DNA of 64,000 bases from Rhodococcus rhodnii. Its GTDB lineage: Bacteria; Actinomycetota; Actinomycetes; Mycobacteriales; Pseudonocardiaceae. Both the position numbers and the translations under genes were made by a program. The DNA lies in NCBI GenBank assembly GCA_000720375.1, contig JOAA01000015.1:155636-219635 (forward strand), written 5' to 3'. Shown here in pieces: positions 1-8,095 of the stretch. The notes beneath the pieces were generated by a model. The model did no database searches. It was not told the origin of the DNA and saw only the letters and a program-made list of their open reading frames with translations. Every line of letters starts with the position of its first letter. The stretch's first letter is position 1.

Positions 1-143
1 TTGCTGCGGAAGTGGTGGTACAGCGAGGGTTTCGTGATGCCGACATGTTCGGCGATCTCGCGCATCGAGGCAGCCTTGTAGGTGCGCGTGCTGAACAGGT
101 CCAGCGCGGTATCCAGAATTCGCGCACGCGTATCACCACTCAC
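1..143 (-). CDS. TetR/AcrR family transcriptional regulator (5' part only)
   Basis: The first 47 codons, from a GTG at 143 reading leftwards, encode a TetR-type DNA-binding domain: an RARILDTALDLF helix, then the helix-turn-helix around MREIAEHVGITKPSLYHHF. The gene runs off the left edge, so the ligand-binding half is not visible. It is transcribed away from the serine-hydrolase gene that starts at 349. The gap between them carries four copies of a 16-bp near-palindrome, so autoregulation and control of the divergent hydrolase are likely. The ligand is unknown. Confidence 0.9.
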   Translation of the reverse strand, partial: MSGDTRARILDTALDLFSTRTYKAASMREIAEHVGITKPSLYHHFRS

Positions 144-161
144 GGTCGCGGACTTTACCAC

Positions 162-337
162 CCGACCGGTAGGTAGGCTGTCACCTCGCTAACCCCACTT
201 CCAAACCGCCGGGCGGTCCGTGCGCCGCGGCAACTGGCCAACAAGCCGCCATCCGACCGGTCGGTAGGGGACTAGTCAGCCGTCCGACCGGTCGGTAGGG
301 TGGCTGACGTCGCAGAGCCGACCGACCGGTAGGTAGG
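162..337. promoter_or_regulatory. Four TetR-type operator copies in the divergent promoter region
   Basis: Near-identical 16-mers of form CCGACCGGTMGGTAGG lie at 162-177, 253-268, 284-299 and 322-337, each centred on the palindrome ACCGGT. Copies 1 and 4 have AGGTAGG on the right arm, copies 2 and 3 have CGGTAGG. Copies 2 and 3 are 31 bp apart, about three helical turns, so they lie on the same DNA face. Copy 1 sits just upstream of the TetR gene, copy 4 just before the hydrolase start. Binding by the TetR protein is inferred from position and symmetry. Confidence 0.75.
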
Positions 338-348
338 GAGTGGAGAGA

Positions 349-1527
349 ATGGGCGAAGGAACTGTTGAACTTGGGTTCGCTGCGGTGCGCGAGGCGTTCG
401 AGACCAACTTCGCGGAACATGGCGAATTGGGTGCGAGCCTGGCGGTTTACGAGCACGGCCACCAGGTGGTCGACCTGTGGGGTGGGCTGGCTGATCCCAG
501 TGGACGACCGTGGGAGCGCGACACGTTGGCGGTGATCGCGTCGGTGACCAAGTCGTTGGCGGCGACGGCGATGCTTGTGCTGGTCGATCGCGGACGGATC
601 GGCCTGGACGACCACGTGGCGCAGCACTGGCCTGAGTTTGCCGCGGAAGGAAAGCAAGACATCACGCTGCGGATGCTGATGAGCCACCAGGCAGGGGTGC
701 CAAGCCTGGCCCACAGCCCGATGACGTACCAGGGCCTCGTCGAAGGCACCCCGATCACGGACGCGATCGCGTCCGCACGCCCGGAATGGGCACCGGGAAC
801 CGCGCACGGATACCACGGCCTGACGATCGGCCACGCGATCAGCGCGCTGATCCAAAGGCTGACGGGGCAGACCGTCGGCAGGTTCTTCGCCGAAGAGATA
901 GCGGGTCCGCTCCGCCTGGACGCGTTCATCGGGCTGCCACCCGGCGAACTGCCGCGTCTGGCGACGATGGTGCTGCCGGATTCCGCGGACGTGGTCCGTC
1001 TCGGGATGAACGTGCCGGAACTGCGCGGCCTGTACGAACGGCTCAACGACCCGGAATCGCTGACCTACAGGGCGTTGTACGGCAGCATGGCCATGGGCTG
1101 GGAGACCGCCAACGACCCGAAGTACGTGACAGTCGAAGCGCCGTCAACGGACGGTGTGGCCAACGCGAAAGCGCTCGCCAAGATGTACGCGGCGTTGATC
1201 GGGCCAGTCGACGGAACCCGGCTGATCGGGCCGGAAACGCTTGACGAGGCCAGGCGTGTGCACGCGTCCGGAACAGACAAGGTGCTGGCCACGAGGACCA
1301 CGGTCGGCCTGGGATTCATGCTCCCGGGCGGTCCGCTGTTCCCTGACGCCGCCGGACCAGCCGCGTTCGGCCACGGCGGAGCCAGCGGCGCGTTCGCGTT
1401 CGCCGATCCCGAAGTGGGCATCGCGTTCGGTTACGTGCCGAATCGCGGGTCGGAACTGTTGGAGGGCAACGACCTCCGTGTGTCCACGTTGGTCGCTGCC
1501 CTCGACGAAGCGATCAGCCGCCGTTAG
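349..1527 (+). CDS. Serine hydrolase, beta-lactamase class C / family VIII esterase type
   Basis: The 392-aa protein has the class C beta-lactamase/penicillin-binding fold signatures: SVTK (SxxK nucleophile motif) near residue 70, a YHG tyrosine motif near residue 150 and FGHGGASG (the HGG-type third motif) near residue 340. There is no signal peptide, so it probably acts in the cytoplasm as an esterase or peptidase on small substrates. I chose ATG 349 because GGAGAG lies directly upstream; an in-frame GTG at 340 is possible. It diverges from the TetR gene and lies behind four operators, so it is probably repressed until that regulator's ligand appears. Its 3' end overlaps the convergent next gene by 14 bp. 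Confidence 0.85.
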   Translation: MGEGTVELGFAAVREAFETNFAEHGELGASLAVYEHGHQVVDLWGGLADPSGRPWERDTLAVIASVTKSLAATAMLVLVDRGRIGLDDHVAQHWPEFAAEGKQDITLRMLMSHQAGVPSLAHSPMTYQGLVEGTPITDAIASARPEWAPGTAHGYHGLTIGHAISALIQRLTGQTVGRFFAEEIAGPLRLDAFIGLPPGELPRLATMVLPDSADVVRLGMNVPELRGLYERLNDPESLTYRALYGSMAMGWETANDPKYVTVEAPSTDGVANAKALAKMYAALIGPVDGTRLIGPETLDEARRVHASGTDKVLATRTTVGLGFMLPGGPLFPDAAGPAAFGHGGASGAFAFADPEVGIAFGYVPNRGSELLEGNDLRVSTLVAALDEAISRR

Positions 1528-2512
1528 AAGGCTGGTACGACTGCGCCTTCAGCGTGCGGGCAACGGGGTCACCGCTGATCTTGTCGACCGCGCGCAGGAA
1601 CCTTGGTCCCATTTCCGCGGCGGCCTGCCGGAACGGGTGAGTGGCGCCGAAGTCGGCCGCGTGCTCCGGCAACCCACGTGCGAACAGCGCGTACGTCAGG
1701 ACCGGCTTGCCGGCCTTGTCGAAGATGACGCCAGCCTCGTTGCGGCCGTCGTTCAGCCACCCCGCCTTCGTCGCGATGCGCGAGCGGTCGACGGAGGACA
1801 TCTCCCGGCGGATGCCGTCGGTGAACGCGACCTGCGAACGCAACACGTTCAGCAGGTAGTCCGTCGACGTCGGGCTGACCAGCGTGCCCTTGACGATGCC
1901 CTGCAGGATCCCGTGCGTCTCCCGCGGCGTGGTCTTGCCCAGCCAGTACCGCTTCGGGTTGGCCGCGGGGATGACCTGGGTCTTCGGGAATCCCTTCGCG
2001 ACGAGCGTCGCGTTGATCTCCGCAGGCGCGCAGACCAGGCCGGTCAGCCGGACGCAGGTGTCGTCGGACACCGTGAGGAACAGCGAGAGGATGTGCCCGA
2101 CGGTGAACACGCTCGGGTACGCCCGGTCGAGCGGGATGATCCCGTCGCCGGTCTTGATCACGATGTCTTCCGGCACCTCGACCTGGTCGGTGAGCTTGGC
2201 CTCGCCCCGGTCGATCTTGTCGAGCACAGCGACCGCGGCGGCGACCTTGTTGACGCTGTACGCCTCGACCAGCTCGTCGGAGCCCTGGTCAACGGCGACA
2301 CCGTCGGCGACGCTGATGTACGAGTTCCATGTGCCGCCTGCTTCGGCGGTCTTCACGTCGTAGACCCGCTTTACCCGGGCGCGGGCCCGCTCCGGCGTCG
2401 CCGGACTGATGTCTTCTTCCTGAGCAAGCGCTGGCGTGCTGCCGAGAACGCTGCTGGCCGCGACCACGGTCCCCAAGCCGAACGCCGCTCGCCTGTTTAG
2501 CCGATACCCCAT
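1514..2512 (-). CDS. Exported serine hydrolase, class A beta-lactamase-like
   Basis: The 332-aa protein starts at ATG 2512 with a twin-arginine-like signal (NRRAAFGLG, hydrophobic stretch, then ALAQ at about residue 31). SVNK gives the SxxK active-site motif, SDD takes the place of the class A SDN triad, and KAG takes the place of KTG near the C terminus. This set fits the class A beta-lactamase/PBP-like superfamily, but the altered SDN and KTG motifs make true beta-lactamase activity uncertain; another serine hydrolase role is possible. It is convergent with the upstream hydrolase and divergent from the EspG-like gene. Confidence 0.8.
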   Translation of the reverse strand: MGYRLNRRAAFGLGTVVAASSVLGSTPALAQEEDISPATPERARARVKRVYDVKTAEAGGTWNSYISVADGVAVDQGSDELVEAYSVNKVAAAVAVLDKIDRGEAKLTDQVEVPEDIVIKTGDGIIPLDRAYPSVFTVGHILSLFLTVSDDTCVRLTGLVCAPAEINATLVAKGFPKTQVIPAANPKRYWLGKTTPRETHGILQGIVKGTLVSPTSTDYLLNVLRSQVAFTDGIRREMSSVDRSRIATKAGWLNDGRNEAGVIFDKAGKPVLTYALFARGLPEHAADFGATHPFRQAAAEMGPRFLRAVDKISGDPVARTLKAQSYQPSNGG

Positions 2513-2590
2513 GCCGCAAGATCCAACCACGAACGAATGAACCGTGGTGTGGCAAGTACTCGTATAGCAAGACAGATGGGAGGGGTGTGC

Positions 2591-3430
2591 ATGAAAACCG
2601 CAAGAAGCAGACCCGCCGGGGCGCCAGGACCGGTCTTCACCATCTCCGACCTGGCGTTCCAGGTGCTGTGGGAGTTCCTCGGACTGCCCGACATGCCTGA
2701 GACCCTCACCGTGTCGCGGCACGGTCGTGACCAGCGCGGCATGGTCTCCAAGGCCTGGTCAGAGCTGCAACGCGCCGGCCTCGCCGACTCAGCGGCACCG
2801 CATCCGCGGCTTGTCGCCCTTTTGAACATCCTCGCCCGCCCCCGGCGCGCGGTCGGCGCGCGCTTATGGCTGGGCGGTCCAGTTCGTGCGTACGCCGCCG
2901 CGGTCGGTGACCAGGCGGCGTTCGGCGTGCATGTCGGCGGTTATGTGAACGTCCACGCGGTCCGACCGGAAGACCTCGCCCGCGCACCGGTCTCCTTGTT
3001 GCTGGAAGCCTCGCCCGGCCCGGGATGCACGGTCTCGCTGCCCAACGAGGTCATCGCGGATGCCCGATTCCGCTCCATCGCCGGCCCCGGAAACCGCGCT
3101 CGCCCTCGCGCGCCCCGGATCGGATCCGAAGAGGCGAACTGGCTGGCCGAGACGATCTACGGCGCCGGTGACCGAGGTGAATTCACCGCGGCCGTGATCG
3201 ACCACATGGGGTACTCGGTACGCGACGACGAGTTGGTCGGTTTCTTCGACTCGCCCAACGGCCGCTACCTGATCGAGGAGTACCGCGCGGCTGACGGTCG
3301 CGATTGGACGACTGTGGAACCCGCCCACGGCAAGATGCTGGTCGAGTGCATCGAGCGCACCCTGCTGGCGCTCGAAGGGCACCTGATGCGCGAACTTGGC
3401 CAGACGAACCAACCCGCGCTGATCCGCTGA
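2591..3430 (+). CDS. EspG-family (ESX secretion-associated) protein
   Basis: The 279-aa protein opens with a segment typical of actinobacterial EspG proteins (FTISDLAFQVLWEFLGL), followed by a winged-helix-like region and a C-terminal part with YGAGDRGEF and SPNGRYLIEEY. In mycobacteria EspG is a cytosolic chaperone that binds PE-PPE substrates of type VII secretion. No ESX core gene is in view, so this is an orphan copy. ATG 2591 is chosen because GGGAGGG ends 7 nt upstream; longer in-frame forms overlap the divergent promoter. Family assignment is from recognisable N-terminal sequence; the substrate is unknown. Confidence 0.7.
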   Translation: MKTARSRPAGAPGPVFTISDLAFQVLWEFLGLPDMPETLTVSRHGRDQRGMVSKAWSELQRAGLADSAAPHPRLVALLNILARPRRAVGARLWLGGPVRAYAAAVGDQAAFGVHVGGYVNVHAVRPEDLARAPVSLLLEASPGPGCTVSLPNEVIADARFRSIAGPGNRARPRAPRIGSEEANWLAETIYGAGDRGEFTAAVIDHMGYSVRDDELVGFFDSPNGRYLIEEYRAADGRDWTTVEPAHGKMLVECIERTLLALEGHLMRELGQTNQPALIR

Positions 3431-3520
3431 ACCAGATATCAGATACCAGACATCCAGCATCCAGTATCAGGTATCGGGTTTCCGGTATCAGATACGATCT
3501 GAACTGCCCGATCATGTGGA
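3431..3520. repeat. GATATC/GGTATC-rich degenerate repeat
   Basis: Directly after the EspG-like gene lies about 75 bp built from variants of a 7-10 bp word (CAGATATC, AGATACC, ATCCAG, GTATCAGG, GGTATCAGATAC). It is much richer in A/T than the flanks. Several words are inverted copies of each other (GATACC against GGTATC), so the RNA could fold back. It has no coding look. The function is unknown; it may be a transcription end or an interspersed element. Confidence 0.5.
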
Positions 3521-3541
3521 CCAACGAGAACGTCAGATGGT

Positions 3542-3664
3542 CTACGCGAACTTCGGGCGCAACGCGGTGAACGGCAGCGGGTAGGGCACGTCGTTCACGT
3601 TGAAGAAGCCGCGGTCCAGCGCGACCAGGACGTCGTGATGGAACAGGTAATGCGGGTTGTCCAC
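3542..3664 (-). pseudogene. Possible gene remnant, 40-codon C-terminal fragment
   Basis: A GTG at 3664 opens a 40-codon frame ending in TAG at 3542. The peptide contains NPHYLFHHDVLVALDRGFF and DVPYPLPFTALRPKFA, which read like real protein, with GC-rich third positions. The codon before the GTG is an in-frame TGA. I do not recognise the family. It could be the C terminus of a decayed enzyme or a small gene of its own. The rest of 3431-3817 holds only the repeat and a small hairpin (CGAACC-TTC-GGTTCG near 3770), which may terminate the PucR transcript. Confidence 0.35.
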
Positions 3665-3817
3665 GCGTCAGCGTTTCGCGGACCTTGGCTGGGCTGCTCA
3701 CAGTTGTCCCTCGGCGACACCATCGGCGTCGCGACACCAGGCCAGGTCCAAGCCGTCATCCGAACCTTCGGTTCGCCGGATGTCCTTGCCGTGCAGTGCT
3801 CTGCAGACCGTTGCGGA

Positions 3818-5398
3818 TCAGCGGGTCGCGGATCGGTTGGCTGGGTTGGTGTCCAATGTCAGCTGAAGCTGGGTGATCAGCCGCTGTTTGGGGTCGTCGA
3901 GGTCGATCCCGGCGATCTCCGCGGCCCGCCGGACCCGGTAGCGCAACGTGTTGGGATGGATGTGCAAGCGGTTGGCCGCGGCCCGGACATCGCCGAGCGC
4001 CTCGAGGTACGCCAGCACTGACGGCACCAAAATGTCCTTGGTGTCCTGTGCGACGAGGTCGGTGAGCCGGGGGTCGCGGATTTCCTCGTGCTCGGCGAGC
4101 AAGCCGAGCAGTTCGGCCATCATCACCTCGGCGCGCACATCGTTGATCGCCGCGACCGGGAGATCCAGTCCTGCGTCGAGGATGCGGTCGGCTTCCCTGC
4201 GTGCGGTGGCCGTCCGGCTGAGATCCGGTGCCATGCCGACGGCGGCCCGGACCGCGATACCCGGGTGTTGTCGTGCAGCGACGACGACTTCCTTGGCGAG
4301 GGTGATCATGCCGTCGCTGGCGTGCAGGTCCGGCAGCAGCGCGTAGATACGGGCGCGCAACGTCGTGACCAGCGCGGCGCGCCGGTATGCGGCCGCGTGC
4401 ACGGCGATCAGGTTGGTCAGCTCGGCGCGCCGGAGTTCCAAGGTGGACCGGTCAGCGTCTTCGGTCAGTTCGAATGCGACTACTCCGGCCGCGCGTTTGG
4501 GATCTGCGCCGACGTTGGCGGCGACCGCGGCGGCAGTGGTGTGCCCGTCGAGCAACCCTTCGAGCAGGCTCTCGCGCAGCCGGAGCGGCGCGGCCGGGTT
4601 GTTGCGGCTGCGCACCAGGTGCAACGCGGTCACGCGGGCGGCGCCGAGCAACGCGCGTTCGGCGTGCTCAGTCAGCGGGACCGCACCTTCTTGCACCCAG
4701 ATTGAACCAAGCGATTGGTCACCGGCATGGATCCCGACCGCCAGCCGTCGGCGGATCCCCAGCTCGGGGCGCTCGTCGATGCGTTCCACGGCTTCGCTCT
4801 TGCGCATCCGTTCGTAGACGCCCCACTCGCGCAGCTTGGCGAGGTACTGCTCGGGACCCTGCCTGCCGAGGATCGACAGGCGGCGCAGCTCGTCGACCTC
4901 GTCGGACGAACGCGAGTACGCCAGCACGCGACTCGCGGTGTCCTCGATGCTGACGAGACCGCCTGTCAGCGCGGCGATGGTCTGGGCGAGCGAGAACAAG
5001 TCGCTGACCGTCTCGCTGTCGGTCTCGGCGCCGATATTGGCGCGAGCCAACGACTCGAGCTGCTCCCACCGCGCGTCCGAACGCACCGAGAGCAGCGCGA
5101 CGCCCGCGTCTGTCGCGGCGCGCTCCAACGCTTCGTCCTGGCCTTTGACCGCGACAGCGAGCGCACCCCGGCGCGCCGCGGCACGCACCGTGGCGATCGC
5201 CGCCCGGCCGCGGACGCCGATGATGAGAACGACGTCGCCGGGCCGGACCTCGGGGTCGTCTTCCGGGTCGAGGATGACCACGTCGCGAACCAGGTCGTCC
5301 AGCCCGCGCGGCGCGGCGACCACTTCGACCAGGGGATCTCCGAGCGCCAGCAGCAGCTGGCGCAGTGTTTTGTCCGATCGGCTAATCATGGCAGCCAA
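3818..5398 (-). CDS. PucR-family transcriptional regulator, likely proline catabolism regulator
   Basis: The 526-aa protein has an N-terminal PucR ligand-sensing domain (residues 1-130), a middle GGDEF-like/CdaR-type region and a C-terminal PucR helix-turn-helix (AANRLHIHPNTLRYRVRR, near residue 485). PucR proteins are usually activators of amino-acid or purine catabolism genes. It is divergent from pruA and proline dehydrogenase with only 53 bp between, so activation of that operon in response to proline is the natural reading. Start ATG 5398 is used; ATG 5389 is a close alternative. Confidence 0.85.
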   Translation of the reverse strand: MAAMISRSDKTLRQLLLALGDPLVEVVAAPRGLDDLVRDVVILDPEDDPEVRPGDVVLIIGVRGRAAIATVRAAARRGALAVAVKGQDEALERAATDAGVALLSVRSDARWEQLESLARANIGAETDSETVSDLFSLAQTIAALTGGLVSIEDTASRVLAYSRSSDEVDELRRLSILGRQGPEQYLAKLREWGVYERMRKSEAVERIDERPELGIRRRLAVGIHAGDQSLGSIWVQEGAVPLTEHAERALLGAARVTALHLVRSRNNPAAPLRLRESLLEGLLDGHTTAAAVAANVGADPKRAAGVVAFELTEDADRSTLELRRAELTNLIAVHAAAYRRAALVTTLRARIYALLPDLHASDGMITLAKEVVVAARQHPGIAVRAAVGMAPDLSRTATARREADRILDAGLDLPVAAINDVRAEVMMAELLGLLAEHEEIRDPRLTDLVAQDTKDILVPSVLAYLEALGDVRAAANRLHIHPNTLRYRVRRAAEIAGIDLDDPKQRLITQLQLTLDTNPANRSATR

Positions 5399-5451
5399 AT
5401 CTTAGCCAATCTTATAAAAACTGCAGGTGGAGCGGGACCTACGGTGGGCGC
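5380..5451. promoter_or_regulatory. Divergent PucR/pruA control region
   Basis: The short intergenic stretch is A/T-rich and carries a direct repeat AGCCAAATCTT (5393-5403) and AGCCAATCTT (5404-5413), plus GGCTAA at 5380-5385 that is an inverted copy of TTAGCC. A TATAAAA stretch follows at 5414-5420 as a candidate -10 region for pruA. The repeats overlap the regulator's start codon and are good candidates for its own binding sites, but this is inferred from position only. Confidence 0.45.
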
Positions 5452-7077
5452 ATGGACGCAGTGACCCGAGTACCCGCCCCCGTCAACGAGCAGGTCTTCG
5501 ACTACGCGCCGGGCACCGCCCCTCGTGCCGCCCTTGAGGCCGAACTCGCGGCGCAGGCCAAGGAGACCGTCGAGTTCACCCTGACCATCGACGGTGAACA
5601 GCGGATGGCAGGCGGCGACCGGATCGACGTCGTCCAGCCGCACAACCACCGCGCCGTCCTCGGCACGCTGGCCAACGCCACGCACGAGGACGCCAAGGCC
5701 GCGATCGCCGCTGCCAAGAAGGCCGCGCCCGCGTGGCGTTCGCTGTCCTTCGACGCGCGCGCCGCGATCTTCCTGCGTGCCGCCGACCTGCTGACCGGCC
5801 CGTGGCGCGCCCGGCTGAACGCCGCGACCATGCTGGGCCAGTCCAAGACCGCCATCCAGGCCGAAATCGACGCCGCCTGCGAGCTGGCCGACTTCTGGCG
5901 CTTCAACGTGCACTTCGCCCGGCAGATCCTCGCCGAGCAGCCGATCAGCTCGCCGGGCATCTGGAACCGCACCGACCACCGGCCGCTCGAGGGCTTCGTC
6001 TACGCCATCACGCCGTTCAACTTCACCGCGATCGCCGCGAACCTGCCGACCGCGCCCGCGCTGATGGGCAACACCGTCGTGTGGAAGCCGTCGCCGACGC
6101 AGTCGCTGTCCGCTCACTTGACCATGCGCTTGCTCGAAGAGGCGGGTCTGCCGGCCGGGGTGATCAACCTGGTCACCGGTGACGGCCTGGCGGTCTCCGA
6201 GGTCGCGCTGACCGACCCGGACCTGGCCGGCATCCACTTCACCGGTTCGACCAAGACCTTCCAGCACCTGTGGGGCCAGGTCGGCGCCAACATCGCCAAC
6301 TACCGGTCGTACCCGCGGATCGTGGGGGAGACCGGCGGCAAGGACTTCGTGCTCGCCCACCCGTCGGCCGACGTCGACGTGCTGCGCACGGCGCTGGTCC
6401 GCGGCGCGTTCGAGTATCAGGGCCAGAAGTGCTCGGCGGCATCGCGGGCCTATATCCCATCTTCGATATGGAAGAGGATGTCGGCCGATTTCGTATCCGA
6501 AATAGAAAACCTGAAGATGGGTGACGTCACCGACTTCAGCAACTTCATGGGCGCGGTGATCGACCGCCGGTCGTTCGACAAGCTCGCCGGTGTGCTCGAG
6601 CGGGTCAAGTCCGACTCGTCGCTGACCGTCGCCGCAGGTGGCACCGCCGACGACAGCGAGGGCTTCTTCGTTCGCCCGACGGTCCTGCTGGGCACCGACC
6701 CCACCCACGAGGTCTTCACCACCGAGTACTTCGGCCCGATCCTGGCCGTGCACGTGTTCGACGACAGCAACTTCGACACCGTCGTGCGTCAGATGGAGAA
6801 CGTGGCGCCGTACGGCCTGACCGGTGCGGTGATCGCCAACGACCGCGCCGCGATCGAGCGCGCGATCGAGGACCTGCGGTTCGCCGCGGGCAACTTCTAC
6901 GTCAACGACAAGCCGACCGGCGCCGTCGTCGGTCAGCAGCCGTTCGGTGGCGGCCGGGCGTCGGGCACCAACGACAAGGCCGGTTCCCCGCTCAACCTGC
7001 TGCGTTGGGTGAGCCCTCGATCGATTAAGGAAACCTTCGTCCCGCCGACCGTTTCATGCCACCCGCACCAGGGGTAG
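5452..7077 (+). CDS. pruA: L-glutamate gamma-semialdehyde (P5C) dehydrogenase
   Basis: The 541-aa aldehyde dehydrogenase oxidises glutamate semialdehyde (from 1-pyrroline-5-carboxylate) to glutamate with NAD, the second step of proline breakdown. It has the cofactor motif FTGSTKTF, the general-base Glu in VGETGGKDF and the catalytic Cys in YQGQKCSAASRAY. Length and the start DAVTRVPAPVNE are typical of actinobacterial PruA. Codons for residues about 334-356 (6450-6521) switch to A/T-rich usage, including two rare ATA codons, and the DNA there contains nested inverted repeats. It is followed 9 bp later by proline dehydrogenase. Confidence 0.96.
   Translation: MDAVTRVPAPVNEQVFDYAPGTAPRAALEAELAAQAKETVEFTLTIDGEQRMAGGDRIDVVQPHNHRAVLGTLANATHEDAKAAIAAAKKAAPAWRSLSFDARAAIFLRAADLLTGPWRARLNAATMLGQSKTAIQAEIDAACELADFWRFNVHFARQILAEQPISSPGIWNRTDHRPLEGFVYAITPFNFTAIAANLPTAPALMGNTVVWKPSPTQSLSAHLTMRLLEEAGLPAGVINLVTGDGLAVSEVALTDPDLAGIHFTGSTKTFQHLWGQVGANIANYRSYPRIVGETGGKDFVLAHPSADVDVLRTALVRGAFEYQGQKCSAASRAYIPSSIWKRMSADFVSEIENLKMGDVTDFSNFMGAVIDRRSFDKLAGVLERVKSDSSLTVAAGGTADDSEGFFVRPTVLLGTDPTHEVFTTEYFGPILAVHVFDDSNFDTVVRQMENVAPYGLTGAVIANDRAAIERAIEDLRFAAGNFYVNDKPTGAVVGQQPFGGGRASGTNDKAGSPLNLLRWVSPRSIKETFVPPTVSCHPHQG
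6456..6521. repeat. Nested inverted repeat inside pruA
   Basis: CCCATCTTC at 6456-6464 is the exact inverse of GAAGATGGG at 6513-6521, and inside it ATTTCG (6488-6493) pairs with CGAAAT (6498-6503) across TATC. The patch coincides with the locally A/T-rich, rare-codon part of the gene. Whether the structure forms in RNA or matters is unknown. Confidence 0.4.
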
Positions 7078-7086
7078 GAGGTAGAC

Positions 7087-8001
7087 ATGTTGCGTACCAG
7101 CCTGCTTGCCGCGGCGCGCTCGCCGTTGGCCCGCAAGGTCGTCGAGCGCAGCCCACTGACCAGGCCCGTGGTCAACAGGTTCGTCGCGGGCGCCGAAACG
7201 GCCGACGCGGTCGAGGCGACGCGCGCGCTTCGCGACTCCGGCCGAGCCGTCACGATCGACTACCTCGGCGAGGACACCACCGAGGTGTCGGACGCGACGC
7301 ACACCGTCAAGGCGTACGTCGAACTGCTCTCGGCCCTGTCCGAGCAAGGGCTCGCGGCTGGTGCGGACGTGTCGGTCAAGCTGTCCGCGGTCGGCCAGGC
7401 GTTGCCGGGTGACGGTCACAAGATCGCCCTGGACAACGCCCGGCTGATCGCCGACGCGGCCGCCGGCGTCGGCGCGACGCTGACACTGGACATGGAGGAC
7501 CACACCACCACGGACTCCACATTGGACATCCTGTCCGAACTGCGCGCGGACTTCCCGTGGGTCGGCGCGGTCCTGCAGGCATACCTGTACCGCACCGAGG
7601 GCGACGCGCGCGATCTCGCCGTCGCGGGATCGCGTGTGCGGCTGTGCAAGGGCGCCTACCGTGAGCCGGCGTCAGTGGCCTATCAGGACAAAGCCGAGGT
7701 GGACCGGAACTACGTGCGGGTGATGCGGATCCTGATGGAGGGTGACGGCTATCCGATGATCGCCTCGCACGATCCGCGGATCATCGCCATCGCCGGTGAC
7801 CTCGGCGTGGGGCGTGACTTCGAATACCAGATGTTGTATGGAATCCGGCCGCAGGAGCAGGAAGCGATCGCGCAGCGCGGCGACACGATGCGTGTATACG
7901 TGCCATACGGAGTGCAGTGGTATGGGTACTTTATGCGCCGTTTGGCCGAACGTCCCGCCAACCTCGCGTTCTTCCTCCGCGCGATGGCAACCCGAGGGTG
8001 A
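7087..8001 (+). CDS. Proline dehydrogenase (monofunctional, FAD)
   Basis: The 304-aa protein is the monofunctional PRODH type, a TIM barrel that oxidises proline to P5C and passes electrons to quinones via FAD. The conserved RLCKGAYREP segment and the substrate-binding C-terminal helix region (MLYGIRPQEQ and YFMRRLAERPAN) are present. A strong AGGAGGT lies just before ATG 7087. It is co-transcribed with pruA. The last 70 codons use A/T-rich codons (TAT, GTA, GGA, TTT) unlike the rest. Confidence 0.95.
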   Translation: MLRTSLLAAARSPLARKVVERSPLTRPVVNRFVAGAETADAVEATRALRDSGRAVTIDYLGEDTTEVSDATHTVKAYVELLSALSEQGLAAGADVSVKLSAVGQALPGDGHKIALDNARLIADAAAGVGATLTLDMEDHTTTDSTLDILSELRADFPWVGAVLQAYLYRTEGDARDLAVAGSRVRLCKGAYREPASVAYQDKAEVDRNYVRVMRILMEGDGYPMIASHDPRIIAIAGDLGVGRDFEYQMLYGIRPQEQEAIAQRGDTMRVYVPYGVQWYGYFMRRLAERPANLAFFLRAMATRG

Positions 8002-8095
8002 CTTAGTTTAAGACGCGAATAAGATGACGTTCCCCAGACGTTCACTTGCGCTGGACAGGGTTGCGCCGGATTGATCAGCGCATGAAGGAGCGGAC

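Noticed and set aside
5386..6753. A 455-codon minus-strand frame opposite pruA
   Set aside because: It is a shadow with no domain; the plus strand encodes an intact aldehyde dehydrogenase.
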